Source: CAZHHH01 sp052400685 | Lineage (GTDB): Bacteria > Bacteroidota > Bacteroidia > Bacteroidales > Marinilabiliaceae | Length of the DNA stretch: 64,000 bases | Assembly (NCBI GenBank): GCA_052400685.1 | Contig: JBQTGJ010000015.1 | Strand: one strand, 5' to 3' | Part shown: positions 18,468 to 27,600 of the stretch, one piece after another | Numbering within the stretch: the first letter of the stretch is position 1 | Layout: the number at the start of each line of letters is the position of its first letter | Notes under the pieces: generated by a model | The model's database searches: none | The model's input: the letters and a program-made list of their open reading frames with translations, nothing else | Told to the model about the DNA's origin: nothing | Translations under genes and position numbers: made by a program

Positions 18468-20897
18468 ATGAAAGTACTTAAGTTTGGCGGAACATCCGTA
18501 GGTTCGGCCGAAAGCATTGCAAAAGTAAAGAATATTGTTTCAGCTATTGAAGGCCCGGTGGTAATGGTCGTAAGTGCCGTAGGTGGTGTGACAGATCGGT
18601 TGATTCGTGCTGCCCGATTGGCTGGAGAAGGAAATAACACCTGTTTTGATGAGTTGGATTTGATTATTGAAACACATCTGGAAATCATCAGCAAGCTGTT
18701 TGAATCATCTAAACGTCCTGAAATAGAACGATTGGTAGAACCTGATTTTGAAGAGTTAAGAATTGTTCTTAGAGGGGTTTTTCTTATTAAAGAATTAAGT
18801 CACAGGAGTTTCGAAAGTCTTACTGGTGTGGGTGAACGTTTGTCGTCAAGAATTATAGCAGCTTATATAAATGCCGATTGGTACGACAGCCGTTTATATA
18901 TTAAGACGCAATTTGAATATGGTCGCAATCAGGTGCAGACAAAAGAGACAAATGAACTGCTCATGGCGGTAGGCCAAACTCTTGGACAAAGGTCTTTGTT
19001 TCCCGGATTTATCAGTAGTAACGACAAAAATGAAAATACAACGCTGGGACGCGGTGGATCTGATTATACGGCTGCACTGCTGGCGGCCTCTTTTGCGGCC
19101 GATGAACTTCAGATATGGACCGATGTAGATGGTTTTATGACAGCCGATCCTCGTGTCATCAGCCGGGCCTATTGCATTGACAGGTTAAGTTATGCTGAAG
19201 CCATGGAGTTATCGCATTTTGGTGCTAAGGTTATCTATCCGCCTACAATTTTGCCGGCCTATCAGCATCAGATTCCGATTCGCATAAAAAATACATTTCA
19301 TCCGGAAGCGTCTGGCACTTTAATTGACAACAATACAGAGGTTGTTGATAATAGACTGATTAAGGGAATCTCATCTATAAAAGAGGTGTCATTGCTTACG
19401 GTTCAGGGAGTTGGAATGGTAGGCGTGACGGGCATTGCCATGCGCTTGTTTTCATCTTTGGCCGCCAGAGAGGTGAATGTTATATTAATTTCGCAGGCCT
19501 CATCCGAAAATAGCATTAGTTTGGTTATTGAAACAGCACAGGCCGGGATTGCGCGCATGGCTGTGGAGAATGAATTTGAGCGCGAAATAACGCACCGGCA
19601 GATCAACAATATTATGATTGAGGATGAGATGGCGGTGGTTGCTATTGTTGGCGAAGGCATGAAAAAGACCACTGGTATCTCAGGCCAGTTATTCAACAGT
19701 GTTGGTAAAAATGGGGTTAATGTGTATGCCATTGCCCAGGGCGGTTCGGAACTGAATATTTCTTTCGTTATTAAGGAAAAGAATATTCGTAAGGCGATGA
19801 ATGTGATTCATGAAGCTTTTTTCCTTTCCGAATATTCGCGACTCAATCTTTTTCTGGCAGGAAAGGGCACAGTGGGAAGTAAATTTTTGAAGAAATTGAG
19901 TGAGCAGAGTGAAAAACTGAAGCGTGAGAATAAACTGGTCATTCGTTTGGTTGGCTTAGCCGGGAGTCGTCGTATGCTACTTAACCGCGATGGCCTCGAT
20001 CCGGCCAATGTGATTGAACAGCTGGAGAATGAAGGATTTGCAGGAACAATCGGTGATTTTAAAGATCGCATGATTGAGCTCAATGTGGCTAATAGTGTGT
20101 TTGTTGATTGCACTGCGAGTGAAGATGTCGCTGCCTTGTATCAAAATTTGCTTGAACATAATGTGTCGGTGGTAACGGCCAATAAGATCGCCAGCTCGTC
20201 AAGTTACAGTGCTTATAGTAAGTTGAAATCAACGGCCCGTGAAAAGGGCGTTAAGTTTTTCTTTGAAACAAATGTTGGTGCTGGACTTCCTATAATTGCG
20301 CCGATCAATGATTTGGTGCGTAGTGGCGATAAAATTATTCGTTTAGAGGCTGTTGTATCTGGCACGCTCAATTATATAGCCAATGAACTGGCCAATCACC
20401 GGCCGTTGTCCGAAATTGTTACGGAAGCTAAAGAAAAGGGTTTTAGTGAGCCCGACCCGCGCGTTGACTTAAGTGGTTCCGATGTGGTGCGTAAATTATT
20501 AATTCTGGCTCGTGAATCGGGTTATGTTTTGGAGAAGGCAGATGTTGAGGTCGAGACTTTTGTTCCAAAGAGCTATTTGAATCAGGAGCCTTTAGAGGTT
20601 TTTATGGAAAAAGTAGCCTCCCTTGATTCCGAATTTGAATCACGATACAAACAGCTTGAAAAAGACGGGAAACGATTGCGTTATGCGGCTCAGTTGAAGG
20701 ATGGGAAAGCTCGTGTGGGACTGGTTGAGGTGGATAAATCTCATCCTTTTTATGACCTGGAGGGAAGTAATAATATTGTGTTGATTTGGTCGGAGAACTA
20801 CTTTGAGCACCCGATGCAGATTAAAGGATATGGTGCCGGTGCTGATGTTACCGCTGCCGGTGTATTTGCCGATGTTATTAAAGTGGCAAACGTTTAA
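18468..20897 (+). CDS. thrA: Bifunctional aspartokinase / homoserine dehydrogenase
   Basis: Catalyses the first and third steps from aspartate towards threonine, methionine and lysine. Residues 1-300 are the aspartokinase (KFGGTSVGS at 4-12, LGRGGSDYTAALLAA near 185, WTDVDGFMTADPR near 216). About residues 315-455 are two ACT regulatory domains (VGMVGVTGIAMRLFSSL, GISGQLFNSVGKNGVN). From about 457 on lies homoserine dehydrogenase, with the NAD(P) loop AGKGTVGSKFL, the TANK segment near 570, and the GAGLPIIAPI and SGTLNYI motifs. Length 809 aa fits the ThrA type. It is a single gene with a long leader and a terminator, and allosteric threonine control is expected from the ACT domains. Confidence 0.96.
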   Translation: MKVLKFGGTSVGSAESIAKVKNIVSAIEGPVVMVVSAVGGVTDRLIRAARLAGEGNNTCFDELDLIIETHLEIISKLFESSKRPEIERLVEPDFEELRIVLRGVFLIKELSHRSFESLTGVGERLSSRIIAAYINADWYDSRLYIKTQFEYGRNQVQTKETNELLMAVGQTLGQRSLFPGFISSNDKNENTTLGRGGSDYTAALLAASFAADELQIWTDVDGFMTADPRVISRAYCIDRLSYAEAMELSHFGAKVIYPPTILPAYQHQIPIRIKNTFHPEASGTLIDNNTEVVDNRLIKGISSIKEVSLLTVQGVGMVGVTGIAMRLFSSLAAREVNVILISQASSENSISLVIETAQAGIARMAVENEFEREITHRQINNIMIEDEMAVVAIVGEGMKKTTGISGQLFNSVGKNGVNVYAIAQGGSELNISFVIKEKNIRKAMNVIHEAFFLSEYSRLNLFLAGKGTVGSKFLKKLSEQSEKLKRENKLVIRLVGLAGSRRMLLNRDGLDPANVIEQLENEGFAGTIGDFKDRMIELNVANSVFVDCTASEDVAALYQNLLEHNVSVVTANKIASSSSYSAYSKLKSTAREKGVKFFFETNVGAGLPIIAPINDLVRSGDKIIRLEAVVSGTLNYIANELANHRPLSEIVTEAKEKGFSEPDPRVDLSGSDVVRKLLILARESGYVLEKADVEVETFVPKSYLNQEPLEVFMEKVASLDSEFESRYKQLEKDGKRLRYAAQLKDGKARVGLVEVDKSHPFYDLEGSNNIVLIWSENYFEHPMQIKGYGAGADVTAAGVFADVIKVANV

Positions 20898-20921
20898 TAC
20901 TTGTTTTTTCAATTATTAGTG

Positions 20922-20962
20922 CCGATGATTCTTCGAATGCGTGGAGTCATCGGTCTTTAGTT
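20922..20962 (+). terminator. Probable terminator after thrA
   Basis: CCGATGA (20922-20928) pairs with TCATCGG (20947-20953), followed by a broken T-rich tail. It lies 25 bp after the stop codon. Confidence 0.5.
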
Positions 20963-21089
20963 TAATACCTTACATTCGTAATCTGGAAGTTGATGGTTTA
21001 ATTGATAAGTAATTGTGTTTCTGGTTTCTAATCCTGTTATAACACTGACTATTAATTCAAATGTTATTACCGAATTTTAAAGGCACCTG

Positions 21090-21842
21090 TTAGTTTTCGC
21101 TGTATGGCAATAATTGACCCGACGCCTTCATAATAGTGCTTTCTATTGTTTCGAAAGAAATATTAGGCTGTCCGGTATAGTAGATGTTTCCGGTTGAATA
21201 AATTTTAGCGTTAAGCTGTTCTTCCGCATTAAGGTATATATTACCATAAGATTTATGGTTGACGTTTGTTATTTGCGTTTTTAGATTAAGCGCATCTATA
21301 TCGGTTCCGCCTTCCATGGTGTATGAGGCTTTGCTTAAAATACCCGACAGTTTGTGGTAGCTTTTGTTTATGCCACCATAGACGTTTAGAGTCAGACTGT
21401 TTCCTTTGAGGGTCAAATCGCTGGTGGTAAAAATGCCTTTTCCATTAACTACTATCTGAAATTGATTAACAATCAGTGTGTCCCGACAGAGAAGGTGGCC
21501 CGGTGAATTGTAAATGATGGTTTTGAAGTCGGGCGCATAAAGGCGTATTTCAGCCATTTTTTCTTCCTGAAGCCAATTGGTTTGTTTATGTTCAATGGTT
21601 AGTTTCTCTTCTGATTGAGTTAGTTCGTAGCCATCAACGATAAAGTCCATGCCTTCGATTTGGATCGCTGTGGTGTCGCTATTGATTAATACGATCTGGC
21701 AAGGTGCCCATATTTCAATATTTGTAGCGCCATTCCAACTTAAGCTGATGGTTTTATTATCTCCGGTTCGCTTCATATCCGTTATATAGGTGCATGAGCT
21801 TAAGAGGGTTGTAAAATATAATAAAGCGGTAATTTTTTTCAT
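21090..21842 (-). CDS. GIN-domain (DUF2807-like) lipoprotein
   Basis: 250-aa lipoprotein (lipobox LLSSC, Cys about residue 17). After the signal lies a beta-rich repetitive region typical of the head GIN/DUF2807 'auto-transporter adhesin-like' family: alternating strands such as IEIWAPCQIVLINSDTTAI, AEIRLYAPDF, LTLKGNSLTLNVYGG and AEEQLNAKIYSTGNIYYTG. Function is unknown in the family; members are cell-envelope proteins. The start is fixed by the lipoprotein signal. The gene is immediately preceded by leader L copy 4, whose mini-ORF stop codon overlaps this ATG. Confidence 0.75.
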   Translation of the reverse strand: MKKITALLYFTTLLSSCTYITDMKRTGDNKTISLSWNGATNIEIWAPCQIVLINSDTTAIQIEGMDFIVDGYELTQSEEKLTIEHKQTNWLQEEKMAEIRLYAPDFKTIIYNSPGHLLCRDTLIVNQFQIVVNGKGIFTTSDLTLKGNSLTLNVYGGINKSYHKLSGILSKASYTMEGGTDIDALNLKTQITNVNHKSYGNIYLNAEEQLNAKIYSTGNIYYTGQPNISFETIESTIMKASGQLLPYSEN

Positions 21843-21871
21843 ATGTTTATAATTTGTCTCTCAGTTGCCAT
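21839..21871 (-). CDS. 10-codon leader mini-ORF overlapping the GIN lipoprotein start
   Basis: Reads MATERQIINI then TGA, and the TGA shares its TG with the ATG of the lipoprotein gene (ATGA). The same peptide pattern recurs in front of four other genes here. Translation is inferred from the conserved frame and coupling geometry, not shown. Confidence 0.45.
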   Translation of the reverse strand: MATERQIINI

Positions 21872-21932
21872 ATGGAACTCGCCAGGATAATCATACTTCT
21901 GTGTGTGAATCAATTCCCATGGTTCGTTTCAT
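21843..21932 (-). promoter_or_regulatory. Repeated 5' leader L, copy 4
   Basis: 90-bp element abutting the start codon at 21842. It shares the blocks ATGAAACGAACCATG, CGAGTTCCATATGG and ACAAATTATAAACATATG with the other copies. It contains an upstream 13-codon ORF (21932 to 21891, peptide MKRTMGIDSHTEV) and the 10-codon coupled mini-ORF. Confidence 0.7.
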
Positions 21933-22007
21933 CCGTCAATAATTTTTTGATGGTAGGATGGCATTTTTTTATATATATTTTGAAACCAGAGTCATTTTAT
22001 TATTGGG

Positions 22008-23141
22008 CTATTGTTTGTATCGCCAGCGGTATCCCAATCCGAATTCAATAAATTCGGCGGTAAAAAAGTTGGCCTTTATGCCGAAATGACCAATCAGGTT
22101 ACCGGCTATTTTCTGTCTGATGCCTAATCGTGCATAAACGGGTTGGCGCGGTGTGGTTTTAGAATAGAGATAAGTTCCTATTGCCATATATAGACTGGTG
22201 GAACCTAAATGTGATTCCATGGTGGCAAAGGCGCCGGTAAACAGGTAGTCGGAAGTACTGTAGGCGGTGGACTTAATTTCGAGGTCTTCAAAATTCTTTG
22301 AGGCCAATGGTGCCCCTCCAAATCTTATAAAATCAAGTCCCATCCCATAGGCTTTATTTTGTTTTTTATACCAAAGATGGGTGAGGGTTACGCTTCCCGA
22401 CCAGTAAATTGTGGGGTTATAGGCAGCGGCCTGATTACGACCGGCACTAACAGTTGCTAATAACTCACGCGCTTTGGATCGTGGAGGAGAAGCAGCCTGA
22501 TATTTGGGTGTTTCAAAATTATTTAGCTCGTAAACTGCACCAAATGTAAGTGCAGCTGTGTTAATTCCATTATTTGGTTTGCGCGAAGAACCATTACTCA
22601 TGTGGTTGAGTGCGAATGATCCGGATAACGAAATGTGTTTACTTACGGGGTATCGTAAAAGTAATCCGAAACCTATGTAGGCGTTGAAATGCGAGCCAAA
22701 AACAGTATTGTAGGTATTCTTTTGATAGTCGAATGGATTGTTGGCATAGCCAAGTCCCAGTGCCACTTTGTATTTAGCGCTTAAGGCCCCCCAGTCAAAT
22801 AATCTGAAATTGATATAGGGGTAAATGGCAAATCCCTGGCCGTAAATATCGGAACGGCCAAAAGTGCTGAACCACATTCCTATTCCTGTTTCAGGTCTGT
22901 TGATATAACTTTCCCATAAGCCTTGTTTATAGCGTTGACGTATCAAATTAATTTCACCACCACGCACATAGTCGTTAATAAGATAGGCCATGCTGGTGTG
23001 ATGCGGAACTACTATCCCAAAATGATATTTTCCTTCGATGGCATAACGCGTACTATCGCTATCTTTTTGCGAAGCAAACAGTATGGTGTTCAGGCTATAT
23101 ATAAATATTATGAAAACATATTTGAGTTTTGGGCACTTCAA
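22008..23141 (-). CDS. PagL-like lipid A deacylase / acyloxyacyl hydrolase family outer-membrane protein
   Basis: 377-aa outer-membrane protein with signal peptide (about 1-24). The segment HMSNGSSRKPNNGIN near residue 183 matches the PagL active-site pattern (HxSN...PNxGI), with His and Ser as the predicted catalytic pair. The surrounding barrel strands (GLGYANNPFDYQ, SHFNAYIGFGLLLRYPV) fit the family. The N-terminal 110 residues and a long extension after the PagL-like part exceed the roughly 170-aa classical enzyme, which is usual for Bacteroidetes homologues. It would remove an acyl chain from lipid A. No ATG is available before the signal sequence; a TTG at 23141 is the best start. Confidence 0.75.
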   Translation of the reverse strand: MKCPKLKYVFIIFIYSLNTILFASQKDSDSTRYAIEGKYHFGIVVPHHTSMAYLINDYVRGGEINLIRQRYKQGLWESYINRPETGIGMWFSTFGRSDIYGQGFAIYPYINFRLFDWGALSAKYKVALGLGYANNPFDYQKNTYNTVFGSHFNAYIGFGLLLRYPVSKHISLSGSFALNHMSNGSSRKPNNGINTAALTFGAVYELNNFETPKYQAASPPRSKARELLATVSAGRNQAAAYNPTIYWSGSVTLTHLWYKKQNKAYGMGLDFIRFGGAPLASKNFEDLEIKSTAYSTSDYLFTGAFATMESHLGSTSLYMAIGTYLYSKTTPRQPVYARLGIRQKIAGNLIGHFGIKANFFTAEFIEFGLGYRWRYKQ

Positions 23142-23216
23142 AATATATGATGGATTTAGGTATTAATAAAACAACTCCTTATTTGAATTAACAAACGCGG
23201 AGTTGTCCTGTTTATT

Positions 23217-25112
23217 TTATTCCAGATAAGTATATCCATACAGTCCGGAGCGATAGTTGGATAAGAATTCTTTGCCTTCCTCAGCCGATATCTTTCCATT
23301 TTTAACGGAGGTGGTCACCCATGTCTCAACCGTACGTACCAGTTTTTTAGGACTGTATTGAACATATTCCAAAACTTCGGCAACGGTTTCTCCGTCAATT
23401 ATTTGTTCAATTTCATGACCGTCCTCACTTACCGAAACGTGTACAGCGTTGGTATCGCCAAACAGATTGTGAAGATCGCCCAGTATTTCCTGATATGCAC
23501 CAACCAGAAAAACGCCAATATAATAACTGTCCTTACCTTTTAACTGATGCACGGGCAGGTAATGTGAGAAATTTTTGGTGGCGATAAAATTGTCAATTTT
23601 GCCATCCGAATCGCAGGTGATGTCCTGTAAAGTGGCGTTACGTGTGGGTTTTTCATCCAATCGATGAATTGGCATGATCGGAAATATTTGATCTATGGCC
23701 CATGAATCGGGTAGCGACTGGAATAATGAAAAATTACAGAAGTATTTATCGGCCAGTATTTTCGACATATTTCTGAATTCGTCAGGTGCATGTTTACTGG
23801 AAATGGCAATCTGGTTTATTTCATTGGCAATGGCCCAAAATAAACGTTCTACTTTTGCGCGCGTCACTAAATCCAAAAAGCCAAGACTGAATCGATCCAG
23901 CGATTCTTCCCGAATCTGAAGGGCATCGTGCCAGGTTTCCAGCATCCGAGGCTGGTTTAGCTTATCCCACAATTCGTAAAGCTCTTTCACCAATTCGTGG
24001 TCGTCTTCTCTTAATTCATCCACATCATCGTCCCACATGGGCGGATTGGTTGCTTCAAGTACTTCAAATATCAATACTGAGTGGTGTGCTGTTAGCGAAC
24101 GTCCCGATTCGGTAATGACGTTGGGATGTGGAATTCCTTCTTTGTCGGCCGCATCCACAAAATGCGAAACTGAATCGTTTACATATTCCTGTACGGTGTA
24201 ATTGACACTACTTTCGCTGATGGATGAGCGGGTCCCGTCGTAGTCGACACCGAGACCGCCGCCGATGTCAACAAAGTCGATATTAAAGCCATGCTTGTGC
24301 AGCTGTACATAAAATTGAGCTGCTTCTCGGAGGGCTGTTTTTATGCGACGTATTTTAGTCACCTGACTGCCTATATGGAAGTGGATTAGTCGCAGACAGC
24401 TCTCCATTTTGTTTTTGCGCAAGAAATCAAGTGCTTCCAATAATTCGCTGGACGTTAGTCCAAATTTGCTGCTGTCGCCACCTGATTCTTCCCATTTACC
24501 GCTCCCGCTGCTTGCCAGTTTGATGCGAATGCCAATGTTTGGCTTTATTTTAAGACGTTTAGCAACGGTCGAGATAAGTTTTAACTCATTTAGTTTTTCA
24601 ACAACGATAAAAATACGTTTGCCCATTTTTTGAGCTAACAAAGCCAACTCAATATAATCTTCGTCTTTATAACCGTTACATATAATTAGAGAATTTGTTT
24701 CGGTATTGATGGCTATAACAGCGTGCAGTTCAGGTTTCGAACCGGCTTCAAGGCCAATGTTAAATTTTTTGCCATGGCTCACAATTTCTTCTACCACCTG
24801 ACGCATCTGATTAACTTTGATGGGATAGATGATGAAATTCTGAGCCTTGTAATTATATTCTTCGGCGGCTTTTTTAAAACAGTTTGAAATGGTTTCAATT
24901 CGGTTGTCGAGAATATCGGGAAACCTGATTAATACAGGATTTGAAACGTCCCGGAGCGTTAACTCATCCATTAGTTCCTTTAAATCAACGCCGGCTTTGT
25001 CAGCTTTGGGAGTCACCATTACGTTCCCGTTTTCGTTAATGGAGAAATAATCTACTCCCCAACCGTTGATGTTGTATAACTCAGCAGAGTCTTCAATACG
25101 CCATTTTCTCAC
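23217..25112 (-). CDS. speA: Biosynthetic arginine decarboxylase
   Basis: PLP-dependent decarboxylation of arginine to agmatine, the first step of agmatine/putrescine (spermidine) synthesis. The PLP-lysine motif YPIKVNQ is near residue 93. Other fold III decarboxylase motifs are HFHIGSQ, FVDIGGGLGVDYDG, ESGRSLTAHHSVL and the C-terminal YYIGVFLVGAYQEILGDLHN. The GTG at 25112 (VRKWRIEDSAELYNINGW) is chosen because homologues begin at this conserved segment; the open frame extends 24 codons further up without family-like sequence. 631 aa is the usual length. Single gene. The 490-bp gap upstream (25113-25603) holds no recognised feature other than the next gene's promoter region. Confidence 0.94.
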   Translation of the reverse strand: MRKWRIEDSAELYNINGWGVDYFSINENGNVMVTPKADKAGVDLKELMDELTLRDVSNPVLIRFPDILDNRIETISNCFKKAAEEYNYKAQNFIIYPIKVNQMRQVVEEIVSHGKKFNIGLEAGSKPELHAVIAINTETNSLIICNGYKDEDYIELALLAQKMGKRIFIVVEKLNELKLISTVAKRLKIKPNIGIRIKLASSGSGKWEESGGDSSKFGLTSSELLEALDFLRKNKMESCLRLIHFHIGSQVTKIRRIKTALREAAQFYVQLHKHGFNIDFVDIGGGLGVDYDGTRSSISESSVNYTVQEYVNDSVSHFVDAADKEGIPHPNVITESGRSLTAHHSVLIFEVLEATNPPMWDDDVDELREDDHELVKELYELWDKLNQPRMLETWHDALQIREESLDRFSLGFLDLVTRAKVERLFWAIANEINQIAISSKHAPDEFRNMSKILADKYFCNFSLFQSLPDSWAIDQIFPIMPIHRLDEKPTRNATLQDITCDSDGKIDNFIATKNFSHYLPVHQLKGKDSYYIGVFLVGAYQEILGDLHNLFGDTNAVHVSVSEDGHEIEQIIDGETVAEVLEYVQYSPKKLVRTVETWVTTSVKNGKISAEEGKEFLSNYRSGLYGYTYLE

Positions 25113-25603
25113 TTTATGCCAATTGTTTAGATGTTTAATATTACAATGCGAAATAACTACTTTTTTATGACAAATGAAATACAAGAAATGGATAGATTTT
25201 AACTTATTTCAGTTACTGAGATTTTTGATTTTTCTGGCGTTTTTTAACAAATCAGGTATAATTCTAACTATCACTGGTGTAGGGGAGAAGTGAAACGAAA
25301 AATTTATGACACCAGTCAGTATTTCTTCAAATTGATAATTGTTTGTAAGCGCTCTGATAAAGCAGGTTAAATTAAGTCAGGCCTTTTGTCCTTACTATTT
25401 TATTTATGTAATATTTTAATGCGATGTCATGGGATAAGATTGCCTGTGTTTGCAGAAGGGAAATGCAGCTTTGACACAAAAGCGGACAATCATTTAAATT
25501 TCTTCTGTGAATTATCTGAGCAAAGAAGAAGTCGACAAATTGCCTGCTGTTTGATATAATTATTTAAATTTGGACTACTTCAAACTTTGTAAATTTATAA
25601 TCT

Positions 25604-26308
25604 ATGATGACGAAAAGAATTGGTTTCCTGTTGGGGATGCTACTCCTTTTGGTAGTTGCCGGTTGCAACTCTAAATACGGTGGATTGGTTGATCCCGCTA
25701 ATTACGACGCGCCTGTAAAGGTTGCTTGCGTTGGCAATAGTATTACATTTGGCTATGGTATTGAGAATCGAGACAGTTTGAGCTACCCGGCTCAATTGCA
25801 GCGCTTATTGGGGCATGATTGGCAAGTCGTGAATTTTGGCGTTAGTGGTCGGACTTTACTTTCCAAAGGTGATTTGCCTTATGTTAATGAACAGGCATAT
25901 TCTGATGTCAAAGCTTTTCTACCCGATGTCGTTTTGATTAAATTGGGAACAAATGATACCAAGCCTTTTAATTGGAAGTACCAATCTGAATTTAAAATGG
26001 ATTATAAAAATTTGATCAATTCATTTAGAGCATTACCCTCGAAGCCTATGGTGATATTAATAAAGCCTGTTCCTGCGTTTCCTGAACGATGGGGTATTAC
26101 TGACAGTGTAATTGTTAATGGTGTGATACCAAAGGTAGAACAATTGGCTGTTGAGCTGGATTGTCCTATTATTGATCTGTATTCTCCATTTATAGGAAAA
26201 GGTCATTTATTTCCTGATGCCATTCACCCTAATGCTGAAGGAGCCGGTCTGATGGCTGCTATTATTGCGGCTCGTTTAACGGGACAGCCTGATTTGGTGC
26301 AGAACTGA
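25604..26308 (+). CDS. SGNH/GDSL-type esterase lipoprotein
   Basis: 234-aa lipoprotein (lipobox LVVAGC, Cys about residue 21). All SGNH blocks are present: GNSITFGYG with the nucleophile Ser near 47, the Gly of NFGVSGRTLLSKGD, LGTNDTK with the block III Asn, and DAIHPNAEG with the Asp-x-x-His pair near 211-214. Probable role is removing O-acetyl or other esters from carbohydrates at the cell surface; the substrate is unknown. A TAAATTTG box sits about 30 bp upstream. It is a single gene followed by a strong bidirectional terminator. Confidence 0.88.
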   Translation: MMTKRIGFLLGMLLLLVVAGCNSKYGGLVDPANYDAPVKVACVGNSITFGYGIENRDSLSYPAQLQRLLGHDWQVVNFGVSGRTLLSKGDLPYVNEQAYSDVKAFLPDVVLIKLGTNDTKPFNWKYQSEFKMDYKNLINSFRALPSKPMVILIKPVPAFPERWGITDSVIVNGVIPKVEQLAVELDCPIIDLYSPFIGKGHLFPDAIHPNAEGAGLMAAIIAARLTGQPDLVQN

Positions 26309-26320
26309 CTTTAAAAGCAC

Positions 26321-26361
26321 AAAAAATCCTCAAAGAAGCATTGTTATTTTGAGGATTTTTT
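26321..26361. terminator. Bidirectional intrinsic terminator
   Basis: AAAAAATCCTCAAA (26321-26334) pairs with TTTTGAGGATTTTTT (26347-26361), with A and T tracts on both sides. It sits between two convergent genes and can serve both. Confidence 0.88.
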
Positions 26362-26379
26362 GCGGAGTAACTGCGGTGT

Positions 26380-27600
26380 TTATTCCAATTTACGACGCAT
26401 AAACCAGGTTTCTGCAAATGACATACTTATGGTAAATTTAACGGCGCTTGTTTTTATGGGAATAGTGCTTGCATCCAGCTGATCTTCATATGCCACCGAT
26501 ACATCCAGCGAAGATCCTCTTTTTAGCGGAAAGCCGATGCCACCTGTCACATTATAGGTCAAAGGATTGTTGTTACTTATAACCAGATAATCATTGGCAA
26601 TGCTAAAGCCAGCTCTATAGCTAAGCCCTTGCAGAAAATTAGTTGCCGTTCGTGGTCTGGGAATAAATTCGATACCTGTTGAAATTTTGTCCTGTTGAGT
26701 AAAGCCTATGTCAGATGAACCCGACTTATTTTCGGACCAATCGAGGTGATTTAAGTCAATACCATAACTGAATTTTTCGCCTACCATTCCCCATAAACCG
26801 ACACCTATTTGTTCGGGCATGTATATATAGGTGTCTGCCAGATCATCCTCCAGAATAAGACTTTCATCAGATTGTTTGACATCTATTTCATTACTCATTT
26901 TCAACTTTTTGCCGCTGCCATAAGTTAGACCAATGGATAGTGGCATTTTTTCTGTCAGTTTGAATTGGTATTGAAGACCCAGGTCTGCATAAATAGCTCT
27001 TGTGTATGACTTTTGCGAAATGGTAAGTGCCGATTGTATTTCGTCCTGATAAATAGCTCCGAAAATAAAGGATGTATTGATTCCAAGACTTAATGAGGGA
27101 GATATTTGAAAGGCATTGCCTAAAAAAACTTTGGATAATCCGCCGCTGCCCTCAAACCAAACATCTTCTTTTTGTGTTGATCCTTCGATGTATTGCGGAT
27201 CATAAATTTTATAGCCTGTCGTTGTATAGGGTACGAAGCCAAATGCCATACCCCATTTTTTCATGGGCTTAAACCCCATAGCCAATCTGTTAACGTTGCC
27301 TTCCGAAGATTTTTCGGTGCCTGTTGATCCGGTATAAGTGTACATTCGGGCTGCTACCCCTACGTCAAAATAGAAGGTGCCGGGCGTCAGATGGCTGTAG
27401 CTGGCAGGGTTCAATATATTTACATACGAAGACGAGTTCATACCGATGCCGGTACCGCCAAGTGCCGAACTACGTCCATTTTCTCCTGTTTCATATTGAC
27501 CGGCACCATACATCGAGTAGGGTGAAGAGGTGAGGTGTTGACCTTCGGCGTTGACCACAAATAGACCCAGTAAATAGAGACTTGTCACTAACTTATTCAT
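26380..27600 (-). CDS. Outer-membrane beta-barrel protein (FadL/PorV-like fold)
   Basis: 406-aa protein with signal peptide (about 1-20). The early segment SSPYSMYGAGQYETGENGRS, then SALGGTGIGM and LNPASYSHLTPGTF, is typical of Bacteroidetes FadL-like barrels. Alternating strands follow and the protein ends in a strand before a basic tail (FAETWFMRRKLE). Function unknown. It is second in an operon with the DUF4270 gene, overlapping it by 8 bp, so the two products probably act together in the outer membrane. Confidence 0.75.
   Translation of the reverse strand: MNKLVTSLYLLGLFVVNAEGQHLTSSPYSMYGAGQYETGENGRSSALGGTGIGMNSSSYVNILNPASYSHLTPGTFYFDVGVAARMYTYTGSTGTEKSSEGNVNRLAMGFKPMKKWGMAFGFVPYTTTGYKIYDPQYIEGSTQKEDVWFEGSGGLSKVFLGNAFQISPSLSLGINTSFIFGAIYQDEIQSALTISQKSYTRAIYADLGLQYQFKLTEKMPLSIGLTYGSGKKLKMSNEIDVKQSDESLILEDDLADTYIYMPEQIGVGLWGMVGEKFSYGIDLNHLDWSENKSGSSDIGFTQQDKISTGIEFIPRPRTATNFLQGLSYRAGFSIANDYLVISNNNPLTYNVTGGIGFPLKRGSSLDVSVAYEDQLDASTIPIKTSAVKFTISMSFAETWFMRRKLE

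Noticed and set aside
25113..25184. 24-codon N-terminal extension of arginine decarboxylase
   Set aside because: SpeA homologues begin at the RKWRIEDS-type segment, so the extension is non-coding.
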